From the NCBI GenBank assembly GCA_905236935.1, contig CAJOQL010000032.1, positions 1 to 17,111 on the forward strand: 17,111 nt of DNA, read 5' to 3'. Numbering within the stretch: position 1 is the stretch's first letter; each line of letters starts with the position of its first letter. The position numbers and the translations under genes are program-made. This DNA is from an uncultured Bacilli bacterium (GTDB lineage: Bacteria; Bacillota_I; Bacilli_A; RF39; UBA660). Under the pieces are notes generated by a model. The model did no database searches and was not told where the DNA came from. It saw only the letters and a program-made list of their open reading frames with translations. Positions 6,406 through 12,819 of this stretch are shown one piece after another.

Positions 6406-7437
6406 AACTACTTGTAAAAATGTTTCAGCTCCATGTCCTCCTCTTTTCCAACACTTTATTCTCGCATTTTCAACACTTATAGAGCCACCATCATAAAATG
6501 TATCTTCAAATAAATTAACCTTTCCTTCATTTATTGCTGATGAAAGCGTAATAATTTTGAATGTTGAACCTGGTTCATAAGTTGCCCAAATTGGTAAATT
6601 ACGATTAATAGTTTCTAGATTATAGTTTCTATAATTATTAGAATCAAAATTTGGTCTTGAACTCATTCCAATTACTTCTGCCGTATTTGGATCCATTACT
6701 AAAATTAGTGCTTGCTCTGGATTATACTTTTGCATTATATTATCAAGTTCTCTTTCAATTGATAGCTGAATATTTATATCTATTGTTAAAGAAATATTAT
6801 TACCACTAATTGGTTCATCATAAACCTCACTTAATGATAATCTATTACCTTTTCCATCTGAATAATACTTAACACCACCATCAGTTCCTTTTAAATAATT
6901 ATCATATTCTAATTCAATACCTGATAAACCTTGATTATCAATTCCAACATATCCTAAAACATGGGATAAAACTTCTTTATATGGATAATATCTTTTTGAT
7001 TCTTTAAGTAAATAAACTCCATCAAAATTTAAATTAGCTATTTTTTCAGCAATATCATAAGAAAGACCTCTACCTTCAGGATGAATTCTTTCAATAGATG
7101 TGTGTTTAGTCAAATGTGAATAAATATTTAAATAATCAGTTTTTAATATTTCTGCAATATTTTTAGCAACTAATTCTTTATTTTTGATTTGCACAGGGAC
7201 AACAACTAAACTGGTCGTAGTTATATTATCTGCAAGAACTATCCCATTACGATCCATTATTTTACCTCTATCAGCTAAAAGTGGTAAATTACGACTCCAC
7301 AAACTATTAGCAAGACTAGATAAATTATTAGTTTTAAAAACTTGTAAATAAAAAATTCTTAATATAATAACTAAAAAAACTAAAATTACCATTAAATAAA
7401 CTATTTTCATTCTTTTAAAAATATTATAATGAAACAT
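6379..7437 (-). CDS. Class B penicillin-binding protein (PBP2/FtsI/SpoVD type), truncated after the SxN motif
   Basis: 352 residues against the usual 550-700. One N-terminal membrane helix (residues 11-31) is followed by the PBP-dimer domain, with LADRGKIMDRNG at 54-65 and LSGIELEYDNYLKG at 171-184. Then comes the transpeptidase domain with the catalytic STFK (Ser291) and SCN (347-349). The chain ends LVF and a TAG right after it; the KTG/KSG motif and about 200 residues are missing. The stop is where the mobile element begins, so the 3' half was probably displaced beyond the left edge. A PBP with only half of its active-site fold should be inactive. Family members crosslink peptidoglycan in division or spore cortex formation; CWKRGGHG favours the SpoVD/FtsI branch. 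The ATG at 7437 has a modest GGTGA upstream. Confidence 0.88.
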   Translation of the reverse strand: MFHYNIFKRMKIVYLMVILVFLVIILRIFYLQVFKTNNLSSLANSLWSRNLPLLADRGKIMDRNGIVLADNITTTSLVVVPVQIKNKELVAKNIAEILKTDYLNIYSHLTKHTSIERIHPEGRGLSYDIAEKIANLNFDGVYLLKESKRYYPYKEVLSHVLGYVGIDNQGLSGIELEYDNYLKGTDGGVKYYSDGKGNRLSLSEVYDEPISGNNISLTIDINIQLSIERELDNIMQKYNPEQALILVMDPNTAEVIGMSSRPNFDSNNYRNYNLETINRNLPIWATYEPGSTFKIITLSSAINEGKVNLFEDTFYDGGSISVENARIKCWKRGGHGAETFLQVVENSCNLVF

Positions 7438-7525
7438 TATTCTTCACCAATAAAATATATGCTAAATAATTAAAAAGCATTATTAACATTAAAACATCAA
7501 GAGCAAAAGTTAATTAAAGGCACTA

Positions 7526-7552
7526 TAAAAGGATGATTTTTTCATCACCCTT
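7526..7552 (-). terminator. Probable terminator of the transglycosylase-like gene
   Basis: On the minus strand AAGGGTGATGA and TCATCCTTTT pair across a loop of A, with one bulge and two G-U pairs, and the T run forms the end of the second arm. The 139-bp gap 7438-7576 holds only this and the PBP leader; I see no strong PBP promoter. Confidence 0.45.
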
Positions 7553-7576
7553 AATCTTTTATAAATAATTTTTAAT

Positions 7577-8722
7577 TTATCTTAATACTATTCCTCTACT
7601 ATAATCAATATTTAATCTATAATTAGTTATTTCACCATTAGGATGCTTAATTTGTAAATTAGTACCACTTGGAATATGCTTTAAAACTTTTATAGCGTAT
7701 ATTGATCCATCAGGTGACTTAAAGTTTCCAATCCAACTTATGTCATTAGTATCGCTCATAGCATAATTAAAGTACTCTTTATCAAAAAATGGCTTTTCAG
7801 CAAAATCTGGATGTCTTTCTATTCCATCAATCATTATTCTTTCTTTAAAATCATAAATTTCCTCATGCATACATTGAACACCAGCTACAACATTATAGTT
7901 ACAGAAATAGATTTTCGATTGTAGTATCATAAAAATTACTTTTACTAATCTATCACTATCTAACATATCTTCTTCCGTAACTCTATAGTTAGACCAATTT
8001 TCTGTCTCAAAATCATAATATGACAATTCTTGATTAATATAAGTATCAAACTCACTAATAATAGCACCATAATGATTTTCATCCACATATTGAGAACTAT
8101 CTTCAATATTGTTAGTTAAAATAGCTAATACTAATTCACCATCAATTCCAAACTTTTTAGCATACTTTTTTGTAATTTGTGAATATCTATTAGCTACAAA
8201 ATCATTAGCTCTATTCCCACCTAGCACACTTATTTCAGCACTATTAGTTGCTACAGGATATTTTGCACTATCAACACTATAATAATCATTAGCAAGTAAG
8301 GCTGTTCCAATTAAAGAACCAACTATTACACCAGTTATAGACATTTTTTTAAGAAAACTATGTTTCTTTTTAGGCCGTACATCCTCATTATCATTTAACA
8401 TATTAGCCTTAGCTTCTGCTACTATCTTTCTTGCTTTAGCATTATTTTCAATTGTTTGGTTAGCAACAAAAGGAGATATATAATCACCAATAAAGCTATA
8501 TCTTGGATCAGCAGAAATCTTAGGGTAATCGATAAAAGTAGTTATAACATTATCATAGCAAATCATAATATCATTATCTTTAACAAAAATCTTTTTAATT
8601 AATTCATTACTCATTATGTCAAAAATACGATAAATAGTATCTCCAGTTGCTATAATCTTTCCGTTTTCATCGATTACTTCAAGTTCCTTTTTCAAATTGT
8701 ATTTGAAAAAGTAGCTATTCAT
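7577..8722 (-). CDS. Single-pass membrane protein with extracellular transglycosylase-like domain, catalytic Glu apparently missing
   Basis: 381 residues. The N-terminal 120 residues are probably cytoplasmic, with a helical Ala/Lys segment around 92-110. Next come a basic stretch (PKKKHSFLKK), one membrane helix (about 127-145) and an outer domain. In that domain the ITKKYAKKFGIDGELVLAIL segment (183-202) looks like the start of the lysozyme-like SLT fold. There the usual catalytic sequence is AIxxxES, but here it reads AILTNNIED. So the fold may be kept and the activity lost or changed. The last 60 residues (SPDGSIYAIKVLKHIPSGTN) look like a small beta domain. The ATG at 8722 overlaps the upstream DUF1292 gene by 8 bp, so it is coupled to dut-DUF1292. 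A non-catalytic peptidoglycan-binding role is inference. Confidence 0.65.
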   Translation of the reverse strand: MNSYFFKYNLKKELEVIDENGKIIATGDTIYRIFDIMSNELIKKIFVKDNDIMICYDNVITTFIDYPKISADPRYSFIGDYISPFVANQTIENNAKARKIVAEAKANMLNDNEDVRPKKKHSFLKKMSITGVIVGSLIGTALLANDYYSVDSAKYPVATNSAEISVLGGNRANDFVANRYSQITKKYAKKFGIDGELVLAILTNNIEDSSQYVDENHYGAIISEFDTYINQELSYYDFETENWSNYRVTEEDMLDSDRLVKVIFMILQSKIYFCNYNVVAGVQCMHEEIYDFKERIMIDGIERHPDFAEKPFFDKEYFNYAMSDTNDISWIGNFKSPDGSIYAIKVLKHIPSGTNLQIKHPNGEITNYRLNIDYSRGIVLR

Positions 8723-8930
8723 TTTCTTCTAGCCTCTTCTCAATTTCTTTTTCTACTAAATTCCATTCAGCATCATCAGTAATAGATTCTAATTTATAAT
8801 TTTCACCATCTTTTACTAATATTGATGCACTAATTTCATCATCTTTATCTAAATATACAAGATATTCTTTTTCTTCAATATTAAACTTAAATAAGACTTT
8901 TAATGTTTGACCATTTACTATAAATTCCAT
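8715..8930 (-). CDS. DUF1292 family protein (YrzB-like)
   Basis: 71 residues, small and acidic. The sequence follows the DUF1292 plan: a beta strand pair with FNIEEKEYLVYLDKDDE, then ASILVKDGENYKLESITDDA, ending in the EWNLVEKEIEKRLEE helix. These proteins are common in Bacillota and mostly sit in housekeeping operons; their molecular function is unknown. The start at 8930 has AAAGGTGA upstream. It lies 54 bp after dut and overlaps the next gene, so it is probably part of a dut-DUF1292-membrane-protein transcript, although a weak promoter in the 54-bp gap is possible. Confidence 0.82.
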   Translation of the reverse strand: MEFIVNGQTLKVLFKFNIEEKEYLVYLDKDDEISASILVKDGENYKLESITDDAEWNLVEKEIEKRLEENE

Positions 8931-8984
8931 TTAAATCACCTTTTCTATAAAAAATATATCATAAAATTCAATAATATAAAAGTA

Positions 8985-9464
8985 TTATTTACTTCCAGTT
9001 GAACCAGTTCCACCAGTACGTACAGAAGTTATTTCTTCTTCATTATCAACTACATTATAGTTCACAATAAGACCTTGAGCTACGGCAGAACCTACTTCAA
9101 TTTTAAATTCATGATCACCTTCATTTTTTAATTTTATCAAAATATGACCTTCATTTGATTCATTATTATAATAATCAGCATCAATAACACCTACTTGATT
9201 TACTAATCTAATGTTATGTTTAAAACCTAAACTACTTCTAACAATTAATAGTAACACATCATTTTCATTTAATTCACATTTAACCCCGGTTGGAATTAAA
9301 ACACTTTCTCCAGGCATAAGAGTCTTTTCTATTAATGAATTAAAGTCATATCCAGCAGAATATTTAGTTTTTCTTATCGGTAATTTATATTCATTATATA
9401 ATTTTTCATCATCACAAATATCTTTTTTAAATTGTTCAAAACTTACTTTTTCAAATTTTCTCAT
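8985..9464 (-). CDS. dut: dUTP diphosphatase (trimeric dUTPase)
   Basis: 159 residues. It hydrolyses dUTP to dUMP and pyrophosphate, keeping uracil out of DNA and supplying the dTMP pathway. All five motifs are visible in order: SAGYDF (I), VRSSLGF (II), NQVGVIDADYYNNE (III, with the conserved Asp and Tyr), GSAVAQGLIV (IV) and the C-terminal P-loop-like RTGGTGSTG (V). The sequence follows the longer clostridial/phage-like subtype with EGHILIKLKN. The ATG at 9464 has GGAGG seven bases upstream. A strong promoter directly precedes it (9489-9517). A viral origin cannot be excluded, but the neighbours are chromosomal. Confidence 0.95.
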   Translation of the reverse strand: MRKFEKVSFEQFKKDICDDEKLYNEYKLPIRKTKYSAGYDFNSLIEKTLMPGESVLIPTGVKCELNENDVLLLIVRSSLGFKHNIRLVNQVGVIDADYYNNESNEGHILIKLKNEGDHEFKIEVGSAVAQGLIVNYNVVDNEEEITSVRTGGTGSTGSK

Positions 9465-9488
9465 TTGTAACCTCCATCTACTATATAA

Positions 9489-9517
9489 ATTATAACATTA
9501 GAAGGTGCATCTCGCAA
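9489..9517 (-). promoter_or_regulatory. Promoter of dut
   Basis: On the minus strand, -35 TTGCGA (9517-9512), a 17-bp spacer and -10 TATAAT (9494-9489), preceded by TGT to give an extended -10. The ribosome site GGAGG follows within 25 bases. Confidence 0.75.
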
Positions 9518-9528
9518 TTAAATAAAAG

Positions 9529-9551
9529 AAAAAAATGCACAATTTTGTGCA
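9529..9551 (-). terminator. Terminator of the lipoprotein-YtxH operon
   Basis: TGCACAA (9536-9542) and TTGTGCA (9545-9551) form a perfect palindrome, followed on the minus strand by seven T (9535-9529). It lies between the ytxH-like stop at 9568 and the dut promoter. Confidence 0.85.
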
Positions 9552-9567
9552 CTTTAATTAAGTGTAA

Positions 9568-9993
9568 TTAAGCTCTTTTTTTAGAAGATTTTTCTGCTGC
9601 TTCTAATTTATCAACTACATCATTTAATACTTCAATAGTTTTATTTCTAACATCACTAGCAGCTTTTTCTAATACTGGAGTTCCTTTTGCTTTAGCAAGT
9701 TCATATAATTCTTCTGCTTGTTTTCTTATATCCTCGCCCTTTTTCTTAGCAATTTTAAGAACTTTTTCTTTATCTAAATCACTAAGTTCTTTTTGTAACT
9801 TTTTAAGTCTTTTTTCAATGTCTTTCTTTACATCTTTGAAGTCAATATCTTTAGCTTTGTTCCATAATTCGGTACATTTATCAGCCAAATCCTTTCTTAA
9901 TTCTGATCCTTTTTTAGGAGCAAATAATAATCCTAATCCTGCTCCTACTACTAGCCCAGTTACTAAACCAGCACCTTTTTTACTCATAATCAT
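9568..9993 (-). CDS. YtxH domain protein
   Basis: About 140 residues. The N-terminus has the YtxH signature: a Gly-rich membrane segment (GLVTGLVVGAGLGLLFAPKKG) followed by KGSELRKDL, then a long Lys/Glu-rich amphipathic helix up to the end. YtxH proteins are small membrane-associated proteins of Bacillota, often linked to general stress, with no known biochemical role. The stop of the DUF948 gene lies inside the start region, so the two are translated together. ATG at 9993 and ATG at 9987 are both possible; the latter has AAGGA five bases upstream. The operon ends in a strong terminator. Confidence 0.85.
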   Translation of the reverse strand: MIMSKKGAGLVTGLVVGAGLGLLFAPKKGSELRKDLADKCTELWNKAKDIDFKDVKKDIEKRLKKLQKELSDLDKEKVLKIAKKKGEDIRKQAEELYELAKAKGTPVLEKAASDVRNKTIEVLNDVVDKLEAAEKSSKKRA

Positions 9994-10273
9994 CCTTTTC
10001 CTTTCTAAAAATCTTATTTCCTAATTTACTTATTAATGAAATTGCTGAATCAGTTATTTTTGAACTAAGCAAAGTAAACTTATCAGAAATTCCATTGATA
10101 ACATTAAATACACTATTTAAAGAATTAATCTTTTCATTTATATCATCAATTATATCATTTACTTTATCTATTGTAATTATAAGCTTAATTCCTAAAATAA
10201 TTCCTACTATTAAGAGCGCAATTAATAAAACATATATAAATATAGTTAATACTGCTGTTAATGACTCTATCAT
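9980..10273 (-). CDS. DUF948-like small membrane protein
   Basis: 97 residues. One N-terminal membrane helix (about 6-34, VLTIFIYVLLIALLIVGIIL) is followed by an amphipathic helix with regular Ile/Leu heptads (KVNDIIDDINEKINSLN) and a basic tail. Its order, next to a YtxH protein, matches the DUF948-YtxH pairs that are common in Bacillota. It starts at the ATGA shared with the stop of the acidic upstream gene (4-bp overlap) and overlaps the YtxH gene. It probably makes membrane-bound helical bundles together with YtxH; this is inference. Confidence 0.78.
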   Translation of the reverse strand: MIESLTAVLTIFIYVLLIALLIVGIILGIKLIITIDKVNDIIDDINEKINSLNSVFNVINGISDKFTLLSSKITDSAISLISKLGNKIFRKEKDDYE

Positions 10274-11097
10274 TCTTCTTCCTCTCTTTCATTCCTTTCT
10301 TCATACATTGAATCTATTAAACTAAACAAGTCTGATTCTAAGTCATCACTACTTTTCTCATTATTTGTTTTTTCATTAATATCTTCATCTATAATATAAG
10401 GTTTGTCAATTATTTCATCATATGCTCCAATTGGTTTATTTTCATCTAAAATTGGCATTTCTTCTTGAGGCTCATTTGTAATTACATCATCATTTTTATC
10501 AACTAAAATATCATCTAATGTTACTAATGCTTCTTCCTCAAATTCTTCACTTTTAGCATATGCTTTTTTTCTAACATCATCTAAATTTGGAACTTCATTT
10601 TTTCTTTTATTATTAACATTTTTAACTATTACATCATCTTTAGTATAATTTTGATCTAGTATTCCATAAACCGGTGATATAACTGGTGATGGAGTAAATG
10701 ATTTATGTTCTTCTTTTTTATTATTTTTAACGTTTAATCTTGAATAGTCATATTCATATTCATCTCTTTTTTTAGAAGTAACCTCTCTTTTAGGTTCTCT
10801 TTCCTTAGTTCTTGAAGTAAACTCTTCATCAAAGAAATCATTTCGACTTCTAGAACTTCTAATTGGTAATTCATCATCAAAATCATCCATTGGAAAGTTA
10901 AATTCCTTTTTAGGTATTTCTTTTTTTTCTTCAATTGGTTCTATTTCGTCTAAATAATCCTCTTTTGGCATTTTTATTTCTTTTATTGGATTTTCTTCCC
11001 TTTTAGGTTCTTCTTTTTTTTCTCTCGTTATTACTGGGATTTCAGTTGTTTCATCTACATCAAATAGTACATCTTTTAACTTTGAAAATACTCCCAT
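10270..11097 (-). CDS. Acidic, mostly disordered scaffold-like protein with SPVISPVYG motif
   Basis: 275 residues, extremely rich in Glu, Asp and Lys. An amphipathic N-terminal helix (MGVFSKLKDVLF) resembles the membrane-targeting helix of SepF and may bind the membrane. The middle carries one hydrophobic island, FTPSPVISPVYGILDQNY (about residues 136-153), in otherwise charged, low-complexity sequence; I believe similar islands recur in proteins of Erysipelotrichia-like bacteria. The C-terminus ends in a short helix (LFSLIDSMYEERNE). No catalytic motif is seen. It heads, after a lipoprotein gene, a tightly coupled run with the DUF948 and YtxH genes. A role in organising the cell envelope or divisome is inference. 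Confidence 0.7.
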   Translation of the reverse strand: MGVFSKLKDVLFDVDETTEIPVITREKKEEPKREENPIKEIKMPKEDYLDEIEPIEEKKEIPKKEFNFPMDDFDDELPIRSSRSRNDFFDEEFTSRTKEREPKREVTSKKRDEYEYDYSRLNVKNNKKEEHKSFTPSPVISPVYGILDQNYTKDDVIVKNVNNKRKNEVPNLDDVRKKAYAKSEEFEEEALVTLDDILVDKNDDVITNEPQEEMPILDENKPIGAYDEIIDKPYIIDEDINEKTNNEKSSDDLESDLFSLIDSMYEERNEREEEE

Positions 11098-11112
11098 AAG
11101 TATTCCTCCTCT

Positions 11113-11748
11113 TTAATTTATTAAATCATAATCTGGGATTTCTGACTTGTATGTATCATATTCTTGTACATATTCTAAGAAATTACTATCTTTAGTATTA
11201 GAGTCAAAAATACTAAACTTTTCTTCACTATAATTTAAGACATCTTCACCCATCATATTTTCAATTATCTCTTTATTGAATTCAATAGAAGATAATATTA
11301 TTAAACTATTAGCAACTGCTTCATTAATATCATTCTTATCTACTATCAATTCTATTTTAGCATAATTATATATTATTTCAATTAAATATTTATCATTCTT
11401 GACATTAATTTCAACAAAACCTTTTTTATTGTTATAATTAAATTCTTTAAAATAATAAGGTTTATCATTTACATCATAATTAATATTTTTTTCATAATAA
11501 AAACCTACTAAATCAACATATAAATAGTATTTTTGTTTACCAAAAGAAATTATTTCATTCATTTTAGAACTATTTAGAACACTCATATTTGTTGGTAAAT
11601 AGTATTTATATCCAGTACGATATTCATTAGATAACTTTAACTTACTTTCAGTTATATCTTTTATTATGGTATCAATATTTGTTTTATTAAGATTAGTACA
11701 TCCTGTAAGAACAAATAATATGCCAATAAATATCAATATTTTTTTCAT
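11113..11748 (-). CDS. Putative lipoprotein, function unknown
   Basis: 211 residues. The signal sequence MKKILIFIGILFVLTGC ends in a lipobox (LTGC), so Cys17 would be lipid-modified and the protein held on the outer face of the membrane. The mature part is rich in Asn, Lys and Tyr, with several predicted beta strands (KYYLYVDLVGFYY, KKGFVEINVKNDKYLIEIIY), and an acidic C-terminus. No family recognised. It is the first gene of the operon with the acidic scaffold protein (15-bp gap), DUF948 and YtxH. The ATG at 11748 has GGAG seven bases upstream and an extended -10 promoter just ahead. Confidence 0.82.
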   Translation of the reverse strand: MKKILIFIGILFVLTGCTNLNKTNIDTIIKDITESKLKLSNEYRTGYKYYLPTNMSVLNSSKMNEIISFGKQKYYLYVDLVGFYYEKNINYDVNDKPYYFKEFNYNNKKGFVEINVKNDKYLIEIIYNYAKIELIVDKNDINEAVANSLIILSSIEFNKEIIENMMGEDVLNYSEEKFSIFDSNTKDSNFLEYVQEYDTYKSEIPDYDLIN

Positions 11749-11767
11749 ATTTTTCTCCTACTATCTC

Positions 11768-11776
11768 ATTATATCA
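11768..11776 (-). promoter_or_regulatory. Extended -10 promoter of the lipoprotein operon
   Basis: TGATATAAT on the minus strand (11776-11768), 20 bases ahead of the ATG. A -35 box is poor (ATGCAA region), as is common with a TGn extension. Confidence 0.55.
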
Positions 11777-11801
11777 AAAAATAATTTATATTGCATTAAT
11801 T

Positions 11802-11824
11802 AAAATACTTTTTATTTAAAAGTA
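11802..11824 (-). terminator. Possible weak terminator after trmB
   Basis: TACTTTT (minus 11824-11818) and AAAAGTA (11812-11806) form a 7-bp, A/T-rich stem, followed by TTTTA. It is placed correctly behind trmB but is weak. Confidence 0.4.
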
Positions 11825-11858
11825 AAATAATGTAAAATCTTTAATCAATATACATAAA

Positions 11859-12458
11859 TCATTTCTTTTTAGTAACATTTAAATAATTAATTGTTACACC
11901 TTTATTTCTAAATTTCATTTCATATTCAGTAGGAACATTTTCTTCTTTATCTATTGGTAAATCTAGTGATACTTCATTAAAAAAGTAGCCATGATTATTA
12001 AACATTTCTAAAGAATAAGCAAATAAGAGCTTATTATCAGTTTTTTGCTCAATATTAACATCACCCTTACTTATTTTTTCGTATAAATCTAAAAATATAG
12101 GACTAGTTAATCTTCTTTTAGCATGTTTCTTTTTAGGCCATGGATCAGAAAAATTTAAATAAATCTTATCAACCTCATTATGAAATACCTCACTAATATT
12201 GTTTGCATCAAAGCACATAAATCTTAAATTAGGTAAATCTTCTGATTTTTCTAAGGCTCTAATTAATACTGATTCATATTTTTCAATACCAATAAAATTA
12301 ATTTCTGGGTGCATTTTAGCTTTATTTATAATAAAATCTCCTTTACCAGTTCCTATTTCAATATGAAGAGGTCTATCATTATTAAAAGGATTAGTTTTAA
12401 CAACTAACTTATGATTTTCAACAATTTCTTTTGCATTTTTAACATTTCTTAATCTCAT
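11859..12458 (-). CDS. trmB: tRNA (guanine-N7-)-methyltransferase
   Basis: 199 residues, the normal length. It transfers a methyl group from S-adenosylmethionine to N7 of G46 in tRNA. The Rossmann-type SAM site shows as EIGTGKGDFI (residues about 34-43) and IGIEKYE; the family signature NFSDPWPKKKHAKRRLT is intact and carries the tRNA-binding and catalytic Asp/Pro region. The C-terminal TEYEMKFRNKG segment is also typical. The ATG at 12458 follows AAAGGAG. It is transcribed away from the plus-strand gene at 12517, so the 58-bp gap must hold both promoters. Confidence 0.96.
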   Translation of the reverse strand: MRLRNVKNAKEIVENHKLVVKTNPFNNDRPLHIEIGTGKGDFIINKAKMHPEINFIGIEKYESVLIRALEKSEDLPNLRFMCFDANNISEVFHNEVDKIYLNFSDPWPKKKHAKRRLTSPIFLDLYEKISKGDVNIEQKTDNKLLFAYSLEMFNNHGYFFNEVSLDLPIDKEENVPTEYEMKFRNKGVTINYLNVTKKK

Positions 12459-12516
12459 TTTTACTCCTTTATTAAACTTTTTTCATTATTTACATATATT
12501 ATTTAGAGGTGAATTA

Positions 12517-12819
12517 ATGAAAAAAGATCGTAACTCATTTTTTTCAGAATATAGTATGAATAGTTTTCAAAGCCCTAATATGATGCCTATGCCAGGACAA
12601 ATGCCTAATCAGATGTTTTCTGCTAATTCTAACTTTTATGCTGGACCTGCTATGCAAAATAATCCTAATATGTATAGTGATATTGATGCAAGATTTGCTA
12701 AGATTGAACGCACAATAAATAGACTTGAAGCAAGAATAAATAGATTAGAAGGTGACAATCAAACTAATAATATCAACATTGATGAATACAACAATAATAA
12801 TCCAATGTATATGGTTTAA
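12517..12819 (+). CDS. Small Met/Asn/Pro-rich protein with C-terminal coiled coil
   Basis: 100 residues, the only convincing plus-strand gene. The first half is low complexity and rich in Met, Asn, Pro and Gln (NMMPMPGQMPNQMFSAN). Residues about 56-80 form a regular heptad coiled coil (DIDARFAKIERTINRLEARI), and the tail is Asn-rich. GAGGTG lies six bases before the ATG. Its stop overlaps, tail to tail, with the stop of the flippase gene, and its terminator lies inside that gene. The composition recalls small coat-like or oligomerising proteins, but I recognise no family. Confidence 0.75.
   Translation: MKKDRNSFFSEYSMNSFQSPNMMPMPGQMPNQMFSANSNFYAGPAMQNNPNMYSDIDARFAKIERTINRLEARINRLEGDNQTNNINIDEYNNNNPMYMV

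Noticed and set aside
6285..6482. Plus-strand open frame of 65 codons across the PBP/element junction
   Set aside because: It runs antisense to both neighbouring frames, has no ribosome site and no recognisable protein character.
8083..8093. TCATCCACA, a one-mismatch DnaA box in the transglycosylase-like gene
   Set aside because: It is a single imperfect copy without repeats around it.
8931..8984. AATAATA/TATTATT hairpin after dut as a terminator
   Set aside because: It is only A/T pairs, the following T run is short, and the next gene seems to belong to the same transcript.
9211..9495. Plus-strand frame of 94 codons
   Set aside because: It is a shadow of dut, which has all five motifs on the other strand.
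9818..10325. Two plus-strand frames of 68 and 76 codons
   Set aside because: Both are antisense shadows of the YtxH and DUF948 genes.
10734..10934. Minus-strand frame of 66 codons, Lys/Met-rich
   Set aside because: It is an alternative frame within the acidic scaffold gene caused by its biased codons.
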